NCBI GenBank assembly: GCA_012517355.1
Contig: JAAYVD010000178.1
Coordinates: 1-49,764, forward strand
Reading direction: 5' to 3'
From: Candidatus Rifleibacteriota bacterium
GTDB lineage: Bacteria; Muiribacteriota; Ozemobacteria; Ozemobacterales; Ozemobacteraceae
Length of the DNA: 49,764 nt
Shown: positions 44,832 through 49,764 of the stretch, piece by piece
How positions within the stretch are numbered: the stretch's first letter is position 1
How the letters are laid out: every line of letters starts with the position of its first letter
Translations under genes and position numbers: made by a program
Notes under the pieces: model-generated
Seen by the model: the letters and a program-made list of their open reading frames with translations, nothing else
Database searches by the model: none
What the model was told of the DNA's origin: nothing

Positions 44832-46988
44832 ATGCGTCATGCCGTTCCGGTTCCCCTGATTGCCGTTCTGCTGGTTTTCTGCCTGGTCGGCGGAGCCCTG
44901 TTCGCCGTCCCCCCTTCCGAAAGTGCCAAACAGGACCTGCTGAAGGCGGTCTCGGCTCTTGCCGAGGCGACGTCCGCCCCCCTGGCGAAGTTCGACGCTT
45001 TGAAGGCCGCCAACCAGCTGGGCGAGCTGGAGGGGCAGAAGGAGGCCCGGCAGATCGGGAAGGATCTGGCGCGGCCGATGCTCGAGGCCATCGACGCCTA
45101 CGACGCCGCGATCGCCGGCGGCGGCGGGCATGACCCCTGGCCGGCCACCGATCCCGACATCGCCAAGGCCCGCCAGACCATCGACGAGATGCGCGCAAAA
45201 CTCGAGGCGGCCGGGATGTTCACCATGCGCCTGCCCGGCGAGCCGGCGGCCCCCTTCCAGGACCGCGTCGACGTCATCTACTACACGGCCTGGGATGCCC
45301 TGCTGACCGCGAAGGAAGGGAAGACCGACGAGGCCCGCGACAGCTTCAAGCAGCTCGACAGCCGCGTCGAGGGGGCGAAGGCCGAGGCCGGTGCCGCCGA
45401 CCACCCGGGATTCAAGCGGTTCCTGGCCGCCTACGACAAGCTGAAGGCCGAGGCGGGAACCTTGTTCGCCCAGGCCGACACCGCCCGCGGCGGCATCGAC
45501 AAGGAGGTTGCCGATCTCACCGCCACCTACGGGAAGGTGCAGACCTGGTTCCAGGAAATCGAAAAGCGGAAAGGGGGGGGCACCGAGGAGGCCATCCTCG
45601 CCGCGATGAGCGAACTGGCCACGATGACCGAGAACTTCGAGAAGAACGACCTTCCCGCGGTCACGAAACAGATGGAGGAGTTCGCCGCCAAATACGGGAA
45701 GTCGAGCATGGAGATCGACAACAAGATCCTCGAGGTGAACGGCAAGAACGACTACAACCCCTCCCCCGGCTATGTGTATGACCGGCTTTCCGAGTATCTC
45801 GCCAAGTCGAAGGAGATGAAGACCGAGCGGGCCGCCGACCTGTATGCCGACGCGGTGCGCACCCTCGACGGGATCAGCGAGTTCGCCGAGAAGATCCAGG
45901 TGGAGCGCATGCTGGTCTGCAAGACCAAGCTGCAGCTGGCCGCCCAGCTCGACCCCGCCAACGCCCCGGTCAAGGAGCGGCTGGCCGGCGTCGATGCCGA
46001 GATCGCCTCGCGCAGCACCACGCTCGAGAAGGAGATCGACGAGCGGGTGTGGGCGGGCCATTCCCCCACCTTCCAGGGGCCCGGCAGCGCCGACGCGTTG
46101 GCCGCCGAAGCGGTCACCTACCTGAAAAACACCGGCTGGGAGGCGAATCCCCCCAAGGAGCTGCTGGCGGTACGCATCGTCGGCCCCTGGACCAACGGCG
46201 ACAAGAACCTGCTCGGCGAGTTCATCAACTACCAGCTGCCCATCGAGGCGGTGTTCCGGATGAAGGGCCCGGCCGAGGAGGCCAAGGACCTCGCCCGGGT
46301 CTTCGAGTTCTCGCTCTACACGCAAGACAAGGTCTACAGCCCCCCGTTCAGCAAATCGGCGATCCTCGGCAGCTGGTACATGCGGGCTTCCAAGGTTGCC
46401 GCCGGCGGGGCGGGCGGCGCGGCGGGGGCCGGGCCGTCGGGCGGGTGGGGCCTGTTCGCCATCGTGTTCTGGCTGGGCCTGGCGCTGGTCAACCTCGCGG
46501 CCGGCTTCCTGGCCGCCGAGCCGCTGCTGACCGCGAAGGCGCCACCGCTGGTTCCGGTCACCAAGGCTCTCGCGCCGCTCAAGGTCACCGTCGGCCTGGC
46601 CGCCATGGCCATCGGCGGGATCGCCTTCCTGCGGGCGCTGGTACTGTATTTCGCCCCGCTGGCCGACCTGCTGCCCCAGGCGGCGGCCATTCTCGCCGGC
46701 CTGCTGCTGGCCAGGGAACGCCTGAACGTCGTGGCGACGGGCATGACCGCGGCCATGGCGCAAGCGGGGAAGGCGGCCCCGGCCGACGGCGCTCCGGCGA
46801 CCGTCGCCGATGGAGCTCCGGCGGCGGCCCCGGCCGACGGCGGCGGCGCCCCGGCCAAGCCGGCGATCACCCCCGAGGTGGCGGTGGCCAAACTGGCCGC
46901 CCTCGAGCCCTTGGCCGTCCCCATCGGCCTGGCCTGCCTGGCCCTGGGCGTCCTGCACCTCGTCCTGGGCGGATTGCCCCTGATCTGA
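44832..46988 (+). CDS. Exported helical protein with C-terminal membrane helices, unknown function
   Basis: A 718-residue protein I do not recognise. It has a signal peptide or anchor at about 7-25 (PLIAVLLVFCLVGGALFA), then about 500 residues of mainly helical, Lys/Glu/Ala-rich sequence. Four C-terminal membrane segments lie at about 539-561, 590-612, 615-632 and 690-714. An Ala/Pro/Asp/Gly-rich linker of near-repeats (ADGAPA) occurs between the last two. ATG 44832 has AGGAG about 7 bases upstream; the leader from the promoter at 44651 is about 145 bases. The large N-terminal part should face outside the cytoplasm. A terminator follows the stop directly. Confidence 0.7.
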   Translation: MRHAVPVPLIAVLLVFCLVGGALFAVPPSESAKQDLLKAVSALAEATSAPLAKFDALKAANQLGELEGQKEARQIGKDLARPMLEAIDAYDAAIAGGGGHDPWPATDPDIAKARQTIDEMRAKLEAAGMFTMRLPGEPAAPFQDRVDVIYYTAWDALLTAKEGKTDEARDSFKQLDSRVEGAKAEAGAADHPGFKRFLAAYDKLKAEAGTLFAQADTARGGIDKEVADLTATYGKVQTWFQEIEKRKGGGTEEAILAAMSELATMTENFEKNDLPAVTKQMEEFAAKYGKSSMEIDNKILEVNGKNDYNPSPGYVYDRLSEYLAKSKEMKTERAADLYADAVRTLDGISEFAEKIQVERMLVCKTKLQLAAQLDPANAPVKERLAGVDAEIASRSTTLEKEIDERVWAGHSPTFQGPGSADALAAEAVTYLKNTGWEANPPKELLAVRIVGPWTNGDKNLLGEFINYQLPIEAVFRMKGPAEEAKDLARVFEFSLYTQDKVYSPPFSKSAILGSWYMRASKVAAGGAGGAAGAGPSGGWGLFAIVFWLGLALVNLAAGFLAAEPLLTAKAPPLVPVTKALAPLKVTVGLAAMAIGGIAFLRALVLYFAPLADLLPQAAAILAGLLLARERLNVVATGMTAAMAQAGKAAPADGAPATVADGAPAAAPADGGGAPAKPAITPEVAVAKLAALEPLAVPIGLACLALGVLHLVLGGLPLI

Positions 46989-46997
46989 CCGGCAACC

Positions 46998-47029
46998 CTG
47001 CCGGCCGGTCCCGCGGGGCCGGCCGGCAG
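46998..47029 (+). terminator. Terminator-like hairpin
   Basis: A perfect 11-bp stem CTGCCGGCCGG/CCGGCCGGCAG with a 10-nt loop is followed by ATTGTCTTGT, a short T-rich tail. It begins 10 bases after the stop of the preceding gene. Confidence 0.7.
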
Positions 47030-47111
47030 ATTGTCTTGTCGGGAATTGTCTGCCGGGGCTGATTCTGGAAGGCGATGGCCATAACCCCGTGGGTGGCGCG
47101 GAGGTCCCTGG

Positions 47112-47939
47112 TCATTTGACGAACCCCAGGCGGGCCCCCGGGCCGCGGGGCAGGTCGTCGGCGGCGGGGCGCAGGCCGCCGCGGAGGCGGCCGAGGCCGC
47201 GCAGCCAGCGGTCGAGCCGTTTCTCGATCTCGTCGAGGGTGGCAGCCATGAAGGTGGCGGCCTTCTTCCGGTCGAAGGTGGGGCGGCCGCGCGGATCCCC
47301 GTCGTAGATCAGCACTTCGCCGGGAGTCGGGTAACACCAGATGCTGTCTTCGGGGGTGAAATCGTCGGTGGGCGGGGAGTATCGCCCCTCGTCGACGAGG
47401 TCGGGCCGCAGGGTCATGACGGCGGCGGTCTCCTCGACGGCGGCGTGGCCGCCGCGGGCGCCGTAGACTCGCCTGGCCACGGGCTCGGCCAGCAGCCACC
47501 AGTTGACCACGCAGACCGCGACCGGCGATTCGCGGATGACCAGGCGGGCGGTGTGCTTGAGGGCTTCGGTGTTGCCGCCGTGGCCGTTGATGACCACGAG
47601 GCGGTCGAACCCGTGGGCCCGGAACCCGCGCAGGGTGGCCTTGACGAACTCGCGGTAGAGGTCGTCGGGAAAGAAGCTGCCCGGCGCGGTCTGCGCCAGG
47701 AGGTTGGTCAACCCGTAGGGCAGCGCCGGGGCGACGGCCCCGCCGAACCGCTTCGCCAGTTCGCGGGCAACGCCGCTGGCGCAGAGGGTGTCGGTGCCGA
47801 CGGGCAGGTGCCGGCCGTGGGCTTCCAGGGTGCCCACGGGGAAGAACAGCGGGGCGCGCCGGTCGAGCAGGTGCTCGACCTGGGGGGTGGTCATCTCGTC
47901 GAGCAACAGGGGGGCGGTCGTGGGCTTGGGCCGGGCCAT
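47112..47939 (-). CDS. Creatininase-family amidohydrolase
   Basis: A 275-residue metal-dependent hydrolase of the creatininase family. Metal ligands are visible in GTLEAHGRHLPVGTD (Glu39, His41, Asp50), the NGHGGN motif at about 117-122, and the late Glu in HAAVEETAAV. The family includes creatininase, and the F420 and mycofactocin pathway amidases and peptidases. The specific substrate is unknown, and no pathway neighbours are recognisable here. ATG 47939 has GGAGG 6 bases upstream. The frame runs on to 48833, but that part is antisense to the next gene. An extended -10 (TGGGATCAT) lies about 30 bases before the start. Confidence 0.88.
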   Translation of the reverse strand: MARPKPTTAPLLLDEMTTPQVEHLLDRRAPLFFPVGTLEAHGRHLPVGTDTLCASGVARELAKRFGGAVAPALPYGLTNLLAQTAPGSFFPDDLYREFVKATLRGFRAHGFDRLVVINGHGGNTEALKHTARLVIRESPVAVCVVNWWLLAEPVARRVYGARGGHAAVEETAAVMTLRPDLVDEGRYSPPTDDFTPEDSIWCYPTPGEVLIYDGDPRGRPTFDRKKAATFMAATLDEIEKRLDRWLRGLGRLRGGLRPAADDLPRGPGARLGFVK

Positions 47940-48132
47940 GGCGAACCTCCGGATGGCAGATTTCCGTGGCCATGATCCCACAGGCGGGGAGGAAACGCAC
48001 CTTTCCGACGGAACTGCGGGAACCGCGATGAATGAAGAGGCGGCCGCGTCCCCCTGCAGCAAGGGTGTGTCGGCCACCAGGCTCCTCCCCGGACGGGGGG
48101 GAGCCCCAGGAGATCCGCTCGGGAAGAGCGGC

Positions 48133-48161
48133 TTGCCGGAAGGGCGAATTTTCCGTACAAT
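48133..48161 (+). promoter_or_regulatory. Promoter of the secreted protein gene, overlapped by direct repeats
   Basis: TTGCCG (48133-48138), 17 bases, TACAAT (48156-48161). AATTTTCCG (48147-48155), AATTTCCG (48159-48166) and GAATTTCCG (48172-48180) form three direct repeats across and downstream of the -10 box, a plausible operator. Confidence 0.75.
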
Positions 48162-48194
48162 TTCCGAAATTGAATTTCCGAGAAGGAGTTTTGC

Positions 48195-48815
48195 ATGAAC
48201 CGCTGTTCCGCATTCCGGTGTCTCGTGGCCCTGGTGCTTGCCGTGTTCGTTGCCGGCGCGGCCCACGCCGCGACCTACGGGTACGTCGTGGTGAAAGGGA
48301 AGAGCGAAGAGGCCCTGGACCGCGAGGTCACCACGATCGAGCGGCTGATCAAGGGCTGGGACAAGGGTGAGATCCTGTTCAAGCACAAGGTCGCCAACGG
48401 CATCGTCTTCTTCAAGAAGTACACCGTCACCATCATCTTCGCCGGGCTCGAGAAGGACGTCACGCCCTTCCTGTCGAGCGGCCCCTACGAGGGCGATTTC
48501 GTGAAGGACGTGGTGGCCAACTTCACCTACTCCAGCAAGGCCGACCCGCAGACCGGCGAGAGCGAGGTCACCACCGTGGTGACGAAGAAGTTCCCGAACA
48601 TCCGCACGGCGGTGGCGGCCATCAAGGGCAAGTCCGAGACCACGCTGTGGAAGGCCTTCGAGGCGGCGACCCCGGCCAAATACCGCCGGCACCTGCTCGG
48701 CGGCAAGCTGGTCGACCCGCGCATCAACGTGGTCTTCTTCAGCCTCAAACCGGTCGAGGAGAACCGCATCTTCAGCATCACCTTCGCCGAGGGCTCGACC
48801 CGCACCCTCGACTGA
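48195..48815 (+). CDS. Secreted protein of unknown function
   Basis: A 206-residue protein with a clear signal peptide (CLVALVLAVFVAGAAHA, cleavage likely after AHA at about residue 25). The mature part is rich in Val, Lys and Thr with alternating hydrophobic residues (YGYVVVKGKSEEALDREV, KKYTVTIIFAGLEKDV, RINVVFFSLKPVEENRIF), suggesting beta-strands. It has only a short conserved-looking repeat, KGKSE, at two places (about residues 34 and 142). The ATG follows GAGAAGGAG. I do not recognise the family. A terminator follows it, so it is probably a single-gene transcript. Confidence 0.75.
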   Translation: MNRCSAFRCLVALVLAVFVAGAAHAATYGYVVVKGKSEEALDREVTTIERLIKGWDKGEILFKHKVANGIVFFKKYTVTIIFAGLEKDVTPFLSSGPYEGDFVKDVVANFTYSSKADPQTGESEVTTVVTKKFPNIRTAVAAIKGKSETTLWKAFEAATPAKYRRHLLGGKLVDPRINVVFFSLKPVEENRIFSITFAEGSTRTLD

Positions 48816-49151
48816 TCCGGCTTTTCCTTCCACGCCCGGCCTGCAGCCGAGGCGGCCCCGACGGGTCGCTTCGGCTGCCGCTTTTCGGGCGGTTCTCCAC
48901 GGGTTTTCGAACCGGCGATGGGGTGGGGGGTGGAAGCCCCTCTCCTCTTCGTCGCGCGACTCCCAGGCCAGGGGCCTGTGGCCCCTGGCGAGGGGGTCGG
49001 GAGGAGTGGAGATCCTCCCGCTCTGACCGCGTTTCCAAGGCTTGCCTTCGCCCTGGGGGATCGGCCCGGTGCCACCCGGAAATCGGCCCCCGTGGTATCA
49101 TCATGGAGTCCACCCGGTGACCCATTTCTCCGTCCTGTGGGAGGAATCTGC
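48816..49151. other. Intergenic region with hairpins and a -10 box
   Basis: About 335 bp. It holds a terminator (48843-48885), a perfect hairpin CCAGGGGCC-TGT-GGCCCCTGG (48968-48988), and an extended -10 TGGTATCAT (TATCAT at 49096-49101) about 50 bases before the next gene. I see no coding sequence. Confidence 0.5.
48843..48885 (+). terminator. Terminator after the secreted protein gene
   Basis: GCAGCCGA (48843-48850) pairs with TCGGCTGC (48871-48878). The 20-base interior can form further pairs, and CGCTTTTC follows. Confidence 0.6.
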
Positions 49152-49764
49152 ATGCGACTTCGTCTCTCGCACCCCGTTCTCGCCCTTCTGGTTCTGGTTG
49201 GCCCGATGACCCCCTGCTTCGCCGGCAGCCTCGAGGCTCCGGCAGGCCCAACGAGCCCGACGAGCGCCATGTTCAGGTTGGAAGACCTGTACGACCGGCT
49301 GGTCACCGGCACCACGGGCAGCAAGCGGTCGGGAGCCTTCGCCGAACCGGCCAACGCGCCGGGATCGACCTGGCACACCATCGACGAGATCATGGGCAAG
49401 GCCCCGGCGGCTGACAGCGTCAATGGTGCCGGCCCGGCCGACGTCCTCACCGGCAAGACCTTCTGGGGTCTGCAGCCGGGCACCTGGGGGCCGCGGATCG
49501 GCGCCATGCCCGACCGCGGCGCGGTCACGCTTACCCCGGGCGCGGCCACGCAGACCATCGCCGCCGGCTTCCACAACGGCGCCGGACAGGTGGTCGGCGA
49601 CGCCAACCTGGTCGGCGCCAACATCAAGGCCGGCACGACCATCTTCGGGGTCAGCGGCAGCAACACAGTGACCGATTCCTCGTCGGGCAACGCCACGGCC
49701 GGCGAGGTGCTGACCGGCCGCAAGGCCTGGGTCAACGGCAACGAGGTCACCGGCGCCATGCCCG
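49152..49764 (+). CDS. Secreted repetitive protein, N-terminal part (cut by window edge)
   Basis: An open frame runs from ATG 49152 to the right edge, about 204 residues. It has a signal peptide (HPVLALLVLVGPMTPCFA, about 7-24) and a good GGGAGGAATC ribosome site. The body has Gly/Thr/Asn-rich units: VLTGKTFWGL, GAMPDRGAVTLTPGA, AAGFHNGAGQVVGDANLVGA, NIKAGTTIFGVSGSN, then VLTGRKAWVNGNEVTGAMP, which begins a second unit. Similar segments occur in secreted proteins that end in a DUF1566-like domain or in phage-tail-like fibres. Whether that holds here cannot be seen. Confidence 0.75.
   Translation, partial: MRLRLSHPVLALLVLVGPMTPCFAGSLEAPAGPTSPTSAMFRLEDLYDRLVTGTTGSKRSGAFAEPANAPGSTWHTIDEIMGKAPAADSVNGAGPADVLTGKTFWGLQPGTWGPRIGAMPDRGAVTLTPGAATQTIAAGFHNGAGQVVGDANLVGANIKAGTTIFGVSGSNTVTDSSSGNATAGEVLTGRKAWVNGNEVTGAMP

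Overview
The window is about 50 kb of GC-rich bacterial DNA (roughly two thirds G+C by eye) with tightly packed genes on both strands. I see no rRNA, tRNA, CRISPR array, IS element or prophage. Three things suggest the organism. The gene order xerC-hslV-hslU-flgB-flgC-fliE-fliF-fliG-fliH is the Firmicutes-like order, here without codY. There are several large membrane phosphatases of the SpoIIE type with a STAS protein. There are also many lipoprotein or secreted proteins. This would fit a deep-branching motile lineage such as Candidatus Riflebacteria, but that placement is inference; no marker gene settles it.

Layout. (1) Positions 1-8045, minus strand: one colinear operon from xerC to the start of fliH, including an extra half-length FliG paralogue behind fliG. 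(2) 8730-14466, plus strand: a near-consensus promoter drives a four-gene operon of a GNAT-like protein, a LuxE-like acyl-protein synthetase, a LuxC-like reductase fused to a PaaK/F390-synthetase-like adenylating domain, and a xylose-isomerase-like TIM barrel. No luciferase genes are present. (3) 14534-14714: an 81-bp tandem repeat made of nested hairpins, with relatives at about 30530-30700 and 38428-38524. (4) 14716-16110, minus: a GNAT joined in frame to a prepilin-like protein, then a two-helix membrane protein. (5) 16131-19276, plus: prs and nadE. (6) 19284-25705, minus: a STAS protein and two overlapping SpoIIE-type phosphatases. (7) 25854-32701, minus: a secreted protein and three tandem paralogous surface proteins (carboxypeptidase-regulatory-like domain, fibronectin-like domain, right-handed beta-helix). 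(8) 33045-35919, plus: aminotransferase, dut, dapB and a small membrane protein. (9) 36103-38327, minus: an RDD membrane protein with zinc ribbon and proline-rich repeats, and a secreted redoxin-like protein. (10) 38811-42129, plus: a TPR/TerB-like protein and a SAM hydroxide adenosyltransferase. (11) 42480-44405, minus: an FHA-GAF-class III cyclase. (12) 44832-49764: a membrane-anchored protein of unknown function, a creatininase (minus), a secreted protein and the start of a repetitive secreted protein.

How the genes may work together. The first block builds the flagellar basal body and switch, alongside the HslUV protease and a chromosome-dimer recombinase. The LuxC/LuxE block should activate a carboxylic acid and reduce it to an aldehyde, with an unknown end product. 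The phosphatase/STAS block is half of a partner-switching signalling system whose kinase must lie elsewhere. The FHA-GAF-cyclase adds a second-messenger branch.

The best candidates for something undescribed are the LuxE + LuxC::PaaK operon, the 81-bp hairpin repeat that appears to be translated at the front of one surface lipoprotein, the duplicated FliG C-terminal half, and the GNAT-prepilin reading frame. Several start codons lie 6-7 nt behind a -10 box, which predicts leaderless mRNAs.
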